Assembly: GCA_022510385.1 (NCBI GenBank)
Contig: JAFLTQ010000011.1
Location: forward strand, 1-64,000
DNA: 64,000 nt
Source of the DNA: Muribaculaceae bacterium
GTDB lineage: Bacteria; Bacteroidota; Bacteroidia; Bacteroidales; Muribaculaceae
Direction of reading: 5' to 3'
Shown here: positions 24,019 to 32,414 of the stretch, one piece after another
How positions within the stretch are numbered: position 1 is the first letter of the stretch
Layout: each line of letters opens with the position of its first letter
Position numbers and translations under genes: made by a program
Notes under the pieces: generated by a model
What the model saw: the letters and a program-made list of their open reading frames with translations, nothing else
What the model was told of the DNA's origin: nothing
Databases searched by the model: none

Positions 24019-26892
24019 TTATTTTATAACTACTTTCTTATTCCCAATTATGTAAATTCCCGGGTTTAGAGAATTCAAATCATCTTTGGATGCTTTGTCG
24101 AGGACTTTCATACCTTGAGTATTATATACACTTACATTTTCATTATCATAATCGATTATGGTATCAACTCCGGCTCCCAAAGTAACACTCTTAATTGAAT
24201 TATTATAGTCTGGAGAATAAATGGTCTGCATATTTTGATTACCATTCACTGTATAATTTATCGTTACTTCCATAGCCATCAGAGCTTCTGAAGGTATGGG
24301 ATAGTAGCCGTCTTGATTTATAGAAATCGTCTGTCCATTAACAGCAACACTTTCAATTTTCACTATATCAATAATATTTGATATTGCCAATAAATATTTG
24401 TCTTTATCAATTTCATATTCCCACATCTGAGTGAAAGGAAGCTCAAAAGATTCCAATAACGGAACATAGGTATTTCCTACTCCGGGAAGGTTGAGAGAGC
24501 TATAGGAATTATCAAGCAGTTTAATGCCCTCTTTTATTTTCCTGAACGAATCAAAAGTAACCTGAAGATTAGGGTCATCCGGCAGAGAACTGAAATAGAA
24601 GTTCATATCCGATCGTTCAATATTAGCTCTATCCATATTAATGTAATAAGCTCCGGATAAAGCACAAAGTTCGTTGTAAGAGAAAAATTTGTTGGAATAT
24701 AAATTTGATAATGAAGATTGCAGGAGAGGACTTACAAACCATTCCTCAATAATATTGTCATTTAAGTTCGTAATCCGCAAATCTTCAATATTTCTCATGC
24801 CAGCTAAGCCCATTCTACCTATATTGGTAAGATTTTTGGCATCAATCGTCAAAGATTTTATGGGTGCAAGAAGTAGAGCTTCTCTTGCAATTTCCACTAC
24901 TTTATAATCATTACCATCTTTGGAAACCATTGAAGGAACCGAAATGACCGGTTGAATCAATTCAAGATCATACCCTATTAAACTACAATTTTCACCATCT
25001 ATTTTGAATATCAAGCCATCTTTTTCTATCAATTTGTCGACATCAATTCCTTCGGTTCTTTTAGGATCTGCCGGATTGTATTTGAAATAAACTTCATAGT
25101 ATGGTTCATAAGCACTTATAGTAAAATCGAATAGAAACTTCTCATAGTTTTCTTGATCGTAGATTGCTACATAAAGTGGTGTTTTATCATTTCCATTTTC
25201 ATCTTTTGCATACACTTCCATTGATACGCCACTTGAAGGTACGAAAAAGTTTTCTGTAATGTCATCATATCTTAGCCTTTCAAATGTAAATTCATGGTCG
25301 AATATACAATTCTGTTGTCCCATATAAGGCAAGTTTTCATCGATATGGAAGTTGGCATAGGAATAAATAGAAGTGTTGTTTTTTGCATAGAAATATGAAG
25401 GATTCAGCATACCTCCGAGTACAATTTTATAATCAGTGGGGTCGTTGGATGGATATTCAGGAGAAAGGATTCCCCACTCTTTGTCTACTAATTTTGCATC
25501 CTGAGACACCAATTGATATCTTTGTCCTTCTTTAAGAGGAGGAAAAACAACATTAAAATAAAGATCCATTCCCGGATGAGCACAATAAGGAGCATCATCA
25601 ACCGCATTGATATAATTAACCCCCAATTCTGGCTCGTCACCTATCAATTTAATTATTTTATCATTTTCGTCAACCACAGCCAATCTGAAAAAACCTTGTT
25701 GACCGTTCAGGGTTACGACAGGTGCAATTAAATATACATTCTCTCCGGTATCGATATCAGGCGTTGAGAAATTCCAAATTGAGGATGTGTAACCACCGAT
25801 GTTATAAACATTTGCGTTGGGAAAAAAAGCCTTGGAATATTCTTTTCTTTCCTTATCCGGCTTGATGTTGATAATCATACCTTGATATTCACCGAAATTC
25901 ATACCTCCGACATCAGAAAAATCCAATGCATAATAACCATTGGATTGACCATCCCATCCCCAGTTCACATGATAAAAACCTTCGTTGTCATAACCGTCTA
26001 TGACAAAACAGTGAGCAGTAACGGATCCGCCACGATAAATAACAGGACCTACCTCATCCAGTTGTTGTCTTAGCATTTGATTCCATTGAGAGTCATCAAA
26101 ACTTTCTTTTTCAATATATTGACAATCTTTATCGTAGGCATAAAGTTCAATCATACGGTTACCAATAGCCCATACTTCTGCACCACTTTCATTGAATTCA
26201 TTCATGCCATACAACATGTGTGATGCGATACCGGCGCTTTTCATGAGCAATGATACTTCATCATCGAATTGAGGATCATTTTTATCGCTTAATACGTGCC
26301 AATTGATTTTGTAATCATCAAAATTCAATTTGAAATCAGGGAAATACCAATCAAACAGTTCTCCTCCCCGTGTGTATTCAGGCCATTGGTGATATTGCAT
26401 TGTTATTGCCATTGCGGTTGCAACACAACCGGTTGCTGCATTATTAGGTGCAAGGTTGTTAAATGGTGCACCTTGACCCCATTCAGCTGTTTGATGTAGT
26501 ATTCCGTTTGCAGTGGCCCGAGTAGAGAAACGAGGATAACCTTCTTTGAAATAAGTTGTGTTTCCCAATATTCCATTAAGTTGAGGAGGTAGATTTTTCA
26601 AATCAAAACTACCTTTATCGGAATATCCTAAAATTTTTGGTTTTTCACCAACAGCTGAGACCAAAATAAATCCATCTGTTTCTCCGACATTAAATATATG
26701 TACTGAGGAAAAGGATTTATTATCAATAAATTTCAAGTCCTTTACGGTTGCATCATTCATTCCACGGGTAAGCATCTCAGATTTTGAAGAGAGAAAATTC
26801 TGTGCTACCTCTTTGGCCTCGTCCACAGGAATCTGTCGTGCAAAAGCACTAAAAATTCCAAAAATCAGCGATAATGTAATTAATAGCCTCAT
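24019..26892 (-). CDS. Secreted C10 (streptopain-type) cysteine protease with BspA-like region
   Basis: 957 residues. Signal peptide (~1-19), then a Spi-like inhibitory propeptide (~20-115: 'VDEAKEVAQNFLSSK', 'FILVSAVGEKPKILGYSDKGSF'). The catalytic domain has Cys156 in NNAATGCVATAMA and the active His in VTAHCFVIDGYD, followed by VNWGWDGQSNGYY. The middle (~330-600) is unassigned beta-rich sequence; ~640-760 resembles BspA-type leucine-rich repeats ('IKSLTIDAKNLTNIG'). The last ~70 residues end in NPGIYIIGNKKVVIK, like a type IX sorting tail. Role: extracellular proteolysis, as in streptopain and interpain. Transcribed alone with its own terminator. Confidence 0.88.
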   Translation of the reverse strand: MRLLITLSLIFGIFSAFARQIPVDEAKEVAQNFLSSKSEMLTRGMNDATVKDLKFIDNKSFSSVHIFNVGETDGFILVSAVGEKPKILGYSDKGSFDLKNLPPQLNGILGNTTYFKEGYPRFSTRATANGILHQTAEWGQGAPFNNLAPNNAATGCVATAMAITMQYHQWPEYTRGGELFDWYFPDFKLNFDDYKINWHVLSDKNDPQFDDEVSLLMKSAGIASHMLYGMNEFNESGAEVWAIGNRMIELYAYDKDCQYIEKESFDDSQWNQMLRQQLDEVGPVIYRGGSVTAHCFVIDGYDNEGFYHVNWGWDGQSNGYYALDFSDVGGMNFGEYQGMIINIKPDKERKEYSKAFFPNANVYNIGGYTSSIWNFSTPDIDTGENVYLIAPVVTLNGQQGFFRLAVVDENDKIIKLIGDEPELGVNYINAVDDAPYCAHPGMDLYFNVVFPPLKEGQRYQLVSQDAKLVDKEWGILSPEYPSNDPTDYKIVLGGMLNPSYFYAKNNTSIYSYANFHIDENLPYMGQQNCIFDHEFTFERLRYDDITENFFVPSSGVSMEVYAKDENGNDKTPLYVAIYDQENYEKFLFDFTISAYEPYYEVYFKYNPADPKRTEGIDVDKLIEKDGLIFKIDGENCSLIGYDLELIQPVISVPSMVSKDGNDYKVVEIAREALLLAPIKSLTIDAKNLTNIGRMGLAGMRNIEDLRITNLNDNIIEEWFVSPLLQSSLSNLYSNKFFSYNELCALSGAYYINMDRANIERSDMNFYFSSLPDDPNLQVTFDSFRKIKEGIKLLDNSYSSLNLPGVGNTYVPLLESFELPFTQMWEYEIDKDKYLLAISNIIDIVKIESVAVNGQTISINQDGYYPIPSEALMAMEVTINYTVNGNQNMQTIYSPDYNNSIKSVTLGAGVDTIIDYDNENVSVYNTQGMKVLDKASKDDLNSLNPGIYIIGNKKVVIK

Positions 26893-27848
26893 ATATTTTA
26901 AAATTAGAATATAAATTAATGAGTTTATTTTTAAGTAAGAGTTTGTTTAATACTTGGATAAATGAAAAAGCGTGATAGCCATTCATCGTTGATCGCTCCC
27001 ACAATCTGAGGCTCTAGCTTGCCCACTTAGGTTGAAACGAGCAACCGGAGCCTCACGTTGATAAGATTTTAATTGACTAAAGAGAAAATTTAGCCAAGAG
27101 TATCATACCAATGAAGGCGCCTATCGTTGCCTCATTCCTGACCTAAGCTTGAAATTGCCAAATTTCAGATTGTCAAGAATTAGCGCGATAACGCTTTTTG
27201 TCAATATGTCTTGCACCCCCCTCATTGCCCTCATACCGGAGGCTCCAAGAATCGGCATGCTTTGCAAATTCAATGATTTTTAATAATAACGTATAACTTA
27301 CAGATATTATTCTATTTATATTGTATGAAATCTATAAATTAGTGTATCAAATCCAAGTCTTATCTTCTGATTGTTCTTTTTGAAGGAGTACGAATATACT
27401 TTACAGCTGCAAGAAGACATCTTCTTTGATAAGCATTTGGAGGTCGGTCATTTTGAGGTCGATAACTTTTCTTCGAACCGCTACCCGGGCTATCTTTTCA
27501 CAAAGCAAAAGATGCCCGACGTACGCTAAGTTTCGACACTCGATTGTTAATTGCCTTCGGCATCGAGCACCAGTCTGGCTTTTTACATTGCTTCGCTCTG
27601 CAAAAGCCGTCTGACGTTTCTCTAAATGTCGACACTCAATTTCACAATTGTGGAGTCCTTGGGGGTGTTCAGAATTTCGTTGGGCTCTATTCTCATATGC
27701 CTGAAATCTAATTTTACAAAAATGCATTATAAAATTTTGAAAAAAAATATCCGAACACAGGTATGTTATTACGGTTTCCATATATGGGCTGAAATTTGTA
27801 GATTATAAATTAATTACTAACTTAAAGGCCTAATAATTTGATAATTTT
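26893..27848. other. Repeat-rich intergenic region, about 950 nt
   Basis: No convincing gene. 27007-27014 and 27048-27055 are an 8-bp inverted repeat (TGAGGCTC/GAGCCTCA) enclosing GC-rich sequence, suggesting a structured RNA or a decayed mobile element. Two tandem degenerate units with CTTTT-loop-AAAAG hairpins occupy about 27487-27640, and a related copy sits at 30178. A minus-strand frame over 27401-27781 is only a translation of these repeats. Confidence 0.55.
27487..27640. repeat. Dispersed hairpin repeat, tandem pair
   Basis: Unit 1 (~27487-27545) and unit 2 (~27551-27637) each hold a hairpin and end in TCGACACTC-ATT. In unit 2 GGCTTTTT (27577-27584) pairs with AAAAGCC (27602-27608) around GCTTCGC, preceded by TTGCCTTCGGCATCGAG. 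Unit 2 is clearly homologous to 30178-30252. Confidence 0.65.
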
Positions 27849-28520
27849 ATGAAGAGGATTTTCTTAATAATATGTATTGCAGTCTTGGCAATAGTTTCGG
27901 TCAATGCGGATGAACCATTTAACGGAATTATTTATGATGCCCAAGGGAACCCCATTAAGAATGCTAAAGTCTATGTGAATGATAGCCGTCGCTATGCCAC
28001 CTCTGATAAGATGGGAAGATTCGGCCTTACAAATGTTCTGCCCGACGATACCATACATGTTTTGGTGAAGAAAAGAAAATATCCTTATTTAATACCTGTA
28101 GAAAACCGTAAAAGCATGAAGATATTTCTGGCGGATGAAAATCCCAGGGTGGAGGAGGATGAAGAACTTGTAAATTTTGGATATGGTTTTGTTAAGAGAC
28201 GTGAATACTTAGGCACCTCCAACGGTATTTCGGGCGAGGAACTGCTTCGCACAGGTCGCTCCGACATTATGTCGGCGCTTGTGGGCAAAGTGCCCGGTCT
28301 TGACATAACTCGGTCACGGGTCACAATAAGAGGTGAAAGCAGCCTTATAGGGAGCAACGAACCCCTTTACATCGTGGATGGAAATATAGTGGCAAGTTTC
28401 AATGGAATAAATCTACACGATGTAGACCATGTAGAGGTGCTTAAAGATGCTTCGATATATGGTTCGCGGGGCACGAATGGCGCAATACTGGTTTTCACCA
28501 AGACCGGAGTGTCCAAATAA
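27849..28520 (+). CDS. Truncated SusC-like protein: carboxypeptidase-like domain plus TonB plug only
   Basis: 223 residues. Signal peptide (~1-20). Residues ~24-95 are a carboxypeptidase-regulatory-like domain ('GIIYDAQGNPIKNAKVYVNDSRRYATSDKMGRFGL'). Residues ~105-220 are a plug domain with SusC landmarks ('GISGEELLRTGRSDIMSALVGKVPGLDI', 'PLYIVDGNIVASFNGI', 'VEVLKDASIYGSRGTNGAILVFTK'). It stops where the beta-barrel would start, and no barrel-coding sequence follows before 28967. Stand-alone plug proteins of this length are seen in Bacteroidales, so it may be functional rather than broken. No SusD partner nearby. Confidence 0.85.
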   Translation: MKRIFLIICIAVLAIVSVNADEPFNGIIYDAQGNPIKNAKVYVNDSRRYATSDKMGRFGLTNVLPDDTIHVLVKKRKYPYLIPVENRKSMKIFLADENPRVEEDEELVNFGYGFVKRREYLGTSNGISGEELLRTGRSDIMSALVGKVPGLDITRSRVTIRGESSLIGSNEPLYIVDGNIVASFNGINLHDVDHVEVLKDASIYGSRGTNGAILVFTKTGVSK

Positions 28521-28621
28521 TTCAGGATCAGGATCCCATCAATTTCATACGGGGTATAAAATTTAATAAAAATAAATGTAGCAGTAAGTAGGCCTCTATC
28601 TCGACTATACAGTAAGAAACC

Positions 28622-28852
28622 CTAATGAACAAGATCCACCGACTTATCAAATATGTTTATCAGTTCATCTTCGAGAATTTGATTTGTTTCTGATAGACTT
28701 TGGTTCTACTCTCTCAATGACCAATGTACTTTATAATCTGCCATGGCATTCTGCTTGTAAACATCTACTTGTTGTTGTGCATCATTACGGAATAATGCTT
28801 CAAGCTTACGAATGGCAGCATAAAATGCGGATGCTAATTTCTTGTTCTGCTC
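28622..28852 (-). pseudogene. Remnant of a helical protein gene, internal stop
   Basis: Minus strand reads from 28852 'EQNKKLASAFYAAIRKLEALF...' through 'AMADYKVHWSLRE', an in-frame TAG, then 'NQSLSETNQILEDELINIF' to a TAG at 28624-28622. The protein-like composition and the same frame before and after the stop point to a decayed gene; no start codon is visible. Family not recognised (helical, heptad-like). Confidence 0.4.
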
Positions 28853-28883
28853 TTATAGATAATTATTTATTTATCCTTTAATA

Positions 28884-28941
28884 TTTGTAAAGTCAGCAGA
28901 TTTTGCATATTTTTGCGCATATTGAAACTCTGACTTTCAAT
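28884..28941 (+). promoter_or_regulatory. Promoter and dyad of the second ATPase gene
   Basis: TTTG (28884-28887), 20 nt, TATTTTTG (28908-28915), a good -33/-7 pair. Just after the predicted start is a perfect 7-bp inverted repeat ATTGAAA / TTTCAAT (28921-28927 and 28935-28941), a possible operator. ATG follows at 28968. Confidence 0.55.
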
Positions 28942-28967
28942 TTGAGAAGTCTAAACTTAAAGTAAAT

Positions 28968-30104
28968 ATGGAATATATTAGAAGGATAATTTCCAATAAA
29001 ATCTTAGAGGCTTTCCCTTTTTATTCAGTGATAATTATTACGGGACCTCGACAATCCGGGAAAACAACTCTATGTAGAAATCTTTTCCCTGATTATAAAT
29101 ATTTCAATCTTGAAAATCCGTCGACCCGGGACATTATTAATCATGACCCATCGAAATTTATTTTTGATGATAAGGATGGGATGGTGATTGATGAGGTGCA
29201 ATATCTACCGGTATTATTATCTTACATACAGGTTTGTGTGGATGAGAACCCGGAGAAAAAATTTATACTTACCGGAAGCAGCGATTTTGCTCTTATGGAA
29301 AGTATCACCCAATCTCTGGCGGGAAGAGCTGCTCTTTTCACTTTATTACCTTTTTCATTTAAGGAGGTCAATAATTATGTCAAAGATAACGGGATCGACA
29401 AGATAATGCTAAATGGGTTTTATCCGGGTGTTATTGTTAAGAAGACCCCGGTTGAGATTTTCTATTCTAATTATGTCTCTACTTATATAGAAAGGGATGT
29501 AAGGAAAATTAAAAATATTGAAAATCTTGATTTATTCCGGTTGTTTATCAAGATTCTGGCATCAAGAGCCTCTTGTGAATTCAATGCTTCTTCGATTTCT
29601 GCTGAAATAGGGGTTTCAGCCACTACAATTAGAAAATGGCTTGGATTATTGAAAGCAAGTTACATCGCATTTTCACTCTATCCTTACTACACAAATGTAG
29701 GGAAAAGACTAAGCAAAACCCCCAAGATTTATTTTTATGATACAGGTCTCTTATGCTATATGTTAGACATTCATAATGAATCACAACTACAAAACCATCC
29801 ATTAAGGGGAGCGATTTTTGAGAATCTTGTTTTAACTCAGTTCATCAAGGAAAAATTTAATAAGAAGGAGAATTGGGAATTGTATTTCTATAGAGAAAAC
29901 AAAGGTCGGGAAATAGATGTAGTTAAATCTGAAGGATTACATTTGGATCTATATGAAATTAAGTCATCCAAAACATTTAATAAAGATTTTACCAAAAACT
30001 TAAATCAAGTTAAAAATCTTTTAGGAGACAAAGTTTCATCAACAACATTAATTTATGATGGTGAAAGTTTCCTGCCTGATATCATCAATGTCCGAGATAT
30101 ATGA
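28968..30104 (+). CDS. AAA-family ATPase with DUF4143 domain (second copy)
   Basis: 378 residues. Walker A GPRQSGKTT (residues 26-34), Walker B-like 'GMVIDEVQYLP' (~72-82), sensor 'FILTGSSDFALM', 'SLAGRAALFTLLPFSF', then the DUF4143 region with 'YVSTYIERDVRKIKNIENLDLFRLF' and a nuclease-like end 'FYRENKGREIDVV...YEIKSSKTF' (D..ExK). This is the widespread orphan ATPase family of Bacteroidales whose function remains unsettled. It differs from the copy at 15563 in Walker A context and C-terminus. Single-gene unit with its own promoter and a strong terminator. Confidence 0.88.
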   Translation: MEYIRRIISNKILEAFPFYSVIIITGPRQSGKTTLCRNLFPDYKYFNLENPSTRDIINHDPSKFIFDDKDGMVIDEVQYLPVLLSYIQVCVDENPEKKFILTGSSDFALMESITQSLAGRAALFTLLPFSFKEVNNYVKDNGIDKIMLNGFYPGVIVKKTPVEIFYSNYVSTYIERDVRKIKNIENLDLFRLFIKILASRASCEFNASSISAEIGVSATTIRKWLGLLKASYIAFSLYPYYTNVGKRLSKTPKIYFYDTGLLCYMLDIHNESQLQNHPLRGAIFENLVLTQFIKEKFNKKENWELYFYRENKGREIDVVKSEGLHLDLYEIKSSKTFNKDFTKNLNQVKNLLGDKVSSTTLIYDGESFLPDIINVRDI

Positions 30105-30109
30105 AAAAA

Positions 30110-30139
30110 TCCCGAAAGGAAAAACTTTCGGGACTTTTT
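30110..30139 (+). terminator. Rho-independent terminator of the second ATPase gene
   Basis: TCCCGAAAG (30110-30118), loop GAAAAA, CTTTCGGGA (30125-30133), then CTTTTT. Perfect 9-bp stem. Confidence 0.88.
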
Positions 30140-30177
30140 AAAATATAATTGTTTTTTTAGTATTTGAGTCAATCATT

Positions 30178-30252
30178 TTGCCTTCGGCATCGAGATCCGG
30201 CTTGGCTTTTCACGTCGCTTCGCTTTGCAAAAGCCCCGACATTCTCTAAATG
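30178..30252. repeat. Dispersed hairpin repeat, second location
   Basis: Starts TTGCCTTCGGCATCGAG and holds GGCTTTT / AAAAGCC around GCTTCGC, ending in TTCTCTAAATG. It aligns over its whole length to 27551-27630. It lies between the convergent ATPase and dnaK genes. Confidence 0.7.
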
Positions 30253-30277
30253 ATCTCCTCGAATTCGCTACGCTTAA

Positions 30278-32176
30278 TTACTTAACTTCTTCGAAGTCCA
30301 CGTCGGTTACTTCGGGCTCGTTAGGGTTCTGCGGACCTGCCTGAGCTCCCGGTTGAGGGCCGGCTTGTGCGCCTGCTGCTTGAGCATTGGCGATGTCCTG
30401 AGCTGCAGCCTGGAATGCATCGTTGACTGCCTTTTCTGCTGAGTCAATGTCTTCAATAAGCTGAGCTTTGTGAACTTCTTTGAGCTTGTCGATAGCTGCC
30501 TGAATTGTAGCTTTCTTGTCGGCCGGAATCTTGTCGCCAAGTTCATTGAGCTGTTTCTCGCTTTGGAAGATCATGGAGTCTGCATGATTCAATTTGTCAG
30601 CACGCTCTTTTGCCTTCTTATCAGCTTCTTCATTAGCCTTAGCCTCATCGCGCATTCTTTGAATCTCTTGTTCGCTAAGACCGCTGGAAGCCTCGATACG
30701 GATGCTCTGTTCCTTACCTGTAGCCTTATCTTTTGCAGAAACGTTCAATATACCGTTAGCGTCTACTTCAAAAGTTACCTCAATCTGAGGAACTCCACGA
30801 GGTGCGGGAGCTATACCTGCAAGATTGAATTCACCAAGCAGTTTGTCGTCGGCTGCCATTGGACGTTCACCTTGAAGAACACGGATTGTAACTTCAGGCT
30901 GGTTGTCGGCTGCAGTTGAGAAAGTTTCACTCTTACGGGTAGGTATTGTAGTGTTGGCTTCAATGAGTTTAGTCATCACGCCGCCAAGAGTCTCGATACC
31001 AATTGAAAGAGGCACGACGTCAAGAAGAAGCACATCTTTCACATCACCGCTGAGCACACCACCCTGAATAGCAGCACCAATAGCTACAACTTCATCCGGG
31101 TTAACGCTCTTGTTTGGCTCTTTGCCGAAAATCTCTTTAACCTTGGCTTGGATAGCCGGGATACGAGTTGAACCACCCACGAGGATCACTTCATTGATTT
31201 CTGCTGCAGTGTAGCCTGCATCTTTCAAAGCGCTCACACAAGGAGCAGCAACTGCATCAATAAGTTTTTCTGCCAATTGTTCGAATTTAGCACGTGTAAG
31301 AGTAGTCACCAAGTGCTTCGGGCCTGAAGGAGTGGCTGTGATATAAGGAAGGTTGATTTCTGTTGAAGTAGAGCTTGAAAGTTCCACTTTAGCTTTTTCG
31401 GCAGCTTCCTTAAGACGTTGCATAGCCATAGGATCCTGACGAAGATCCACACCTTCATTCTTCTTGAATTCATCGGCAAGCCAGTCGATGATTACATTAT
31501 CAAAGTCATCACCGCCAAGGTGAGTGTCACCGTTGGTTGACTTAACTTCAAACACACCGTCGCCGAGTTCGAGGATGGAGATATCAAAAGTACCGCCACC
31601 AAGGTCGAATACAGCTATTTTCTGTTCTTTGGTTGATTTATCAAGACCGTAAGCAAGAGCTGCAGCTGTCGGTTCATTTACTATACGGCGCACCTTAAGA
31701 CCTGCGATTTCACCGGCTTCTTTTGTAGCCTGACGTTGAGAATCGTCAAAATATGCAGGCACTGTGATAACGGCTTCTGTCACTTCTTGTCCAAGATAAT
31801 CTTCGGCTGTCTTTTTCATCTTCTGGAGAATCATTGCAGAAATCTCCTGAGGAGTATAATCACGACCGTCGATGTCTACTTTAGGCATATTATTTTGGCA
31901 AACCACCTTGTAAGGCACTCGCTTAATTTCATCTTCAACCTGGCTGCAGGTTTCGCCCATGAAACGTTTGATACTATAAATGGTTCTTGTAGGATTAGTT
32001 ATTGCCTGACGCTTTGCAGGGTCACCAACCTTACGTTCACCACCGTCTACGAATGCAACTACTGATGGAGTAGTGTTTCTACCTTCGTTATTCGGAATAA
32101 CAACCGGATCTTTACCTTCAAGAACTGCCACACAACTGTTAGTGGTTCCTAAGTCTATACCTATAATCTTTCCCAT
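30278..32176 (-). CDS. dnaK: Chaperone DnaK (Hsp70)
   Basis: 632 residues, full length. N-terminal actin-like ATPase begins [21 protein letters not shown] and has '[15 protein letters not shown]' and '[13 protein letters not shown]'. The linker '[19 protein letters not shown]' leads to the substrate-binding domain and a helical lid, ending in a Gln/Ala/Pro-rich tail and a C-terminal [11 protein letters not shown], the conserved ending. It folds proteins in the cytoplasm with DnaJ and GrpE, neither of which is adjacent here. Transcribed alone; no heat-shock operator (CIRCE) seen in 32177-32350. Confidence 0.98.
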   Translation of the reverse strand: MGKIIGIDLGTTNSCVAVLEGKDPVVIPNNEGRNTTPSVVAFVDGGERKVGDPAKRQAITNPTRTIYSIKRFMGETCSQVEDEIKRVPYKVVCQNNMPKVDIDGRDYTPQEISAMILQKMKKTAEDYLGQEVTEAVITVPAYFDDSQRQATKEAGEIAGLKVRRIVNEPTAAALAYGLDKSTKEQKIAVFDLGGGTFDISILELGDGVFEVKSTNGDTHLGGDDFDNVIIDWLADEFKKNEGVDLRQDPMAMQRLKEAAEKAKVELSSSTSTEINLPYITATPSGPKHLVTTLTRAKFEQLAEKLIDAVAAPCVSALKDAGYTAAEINEVILVGGSTRIPAIQAKVKEIFGKEPNKSVNPDEVVAIGAAIQGGVLSGDVKDVLLLDVVPLSIGIETLGGVMTKLIEANTTIPTRKSETFSTAADNQPEVTIRVLQGERPMAADDKLLGEFNLAGIAPAPRGVPQIEVTFEVDANGILNVSAKDKATGKEQSIRIEASSGLSEQEIQRMRDEAKANEEADKKAKERADKLNHADSMIFQSEKQLNELGDKIPADKKATIQAAIDKLKEVHKAQLIEDIDSAEKAVNDAFQAAAQDIANAQAAGAQAGPQPGAQAGPQNPNEPEVTDVDFEEVK

Positions 32177-32350
32177 AATTTTGTTTTTATTAATTTTGTT
32201 TTATTTGATTCATTTTTATTACAACTCGTTTTTGCGTTGCTTCTAAAATATAAACAAATAGCATGCTAAATGTTTCATAAAAAAATAAAAAAGTTGAATA
32301 AAGAATTATAAGAGTTTGATTATCAGGGATAATTAAGGCCTTTATAATAT

Positions 32351-32388
32351 AAAAAAAGAAGGGAATCATTTAAGATCCCTTCCTTTTT
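32351..32388 (-). terminator. Bidirectional-type terminator after the GLUG lipoprotein gene
   Basis: GAAGGGA (32358-32364) pairs with TCCCTTC (32376-32382), with T-runs on both sides: seven T on the minus strand and five on the plus. It ends the long minus-strand unit coming from tamB/prs. The rest of 32177-32350 is AT-rich dnaK upstream DNA. Confidence 0.8.
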
Positions 32389-32414
32389 ATATGACAATTT
32401 TGTCAATGCTGAAG

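Noticed and set aside
27401-27781. 126-residue minus-strand protein
   Set aside because: It is a translation of the dispersed hairpin repeats, Arg/Cys-rich without domain pattern.
28684-28881. 65-residue + strand protein
   Set aside because: Lies antisense to the decayed minus-strand gene and shows no protein-like pattern.
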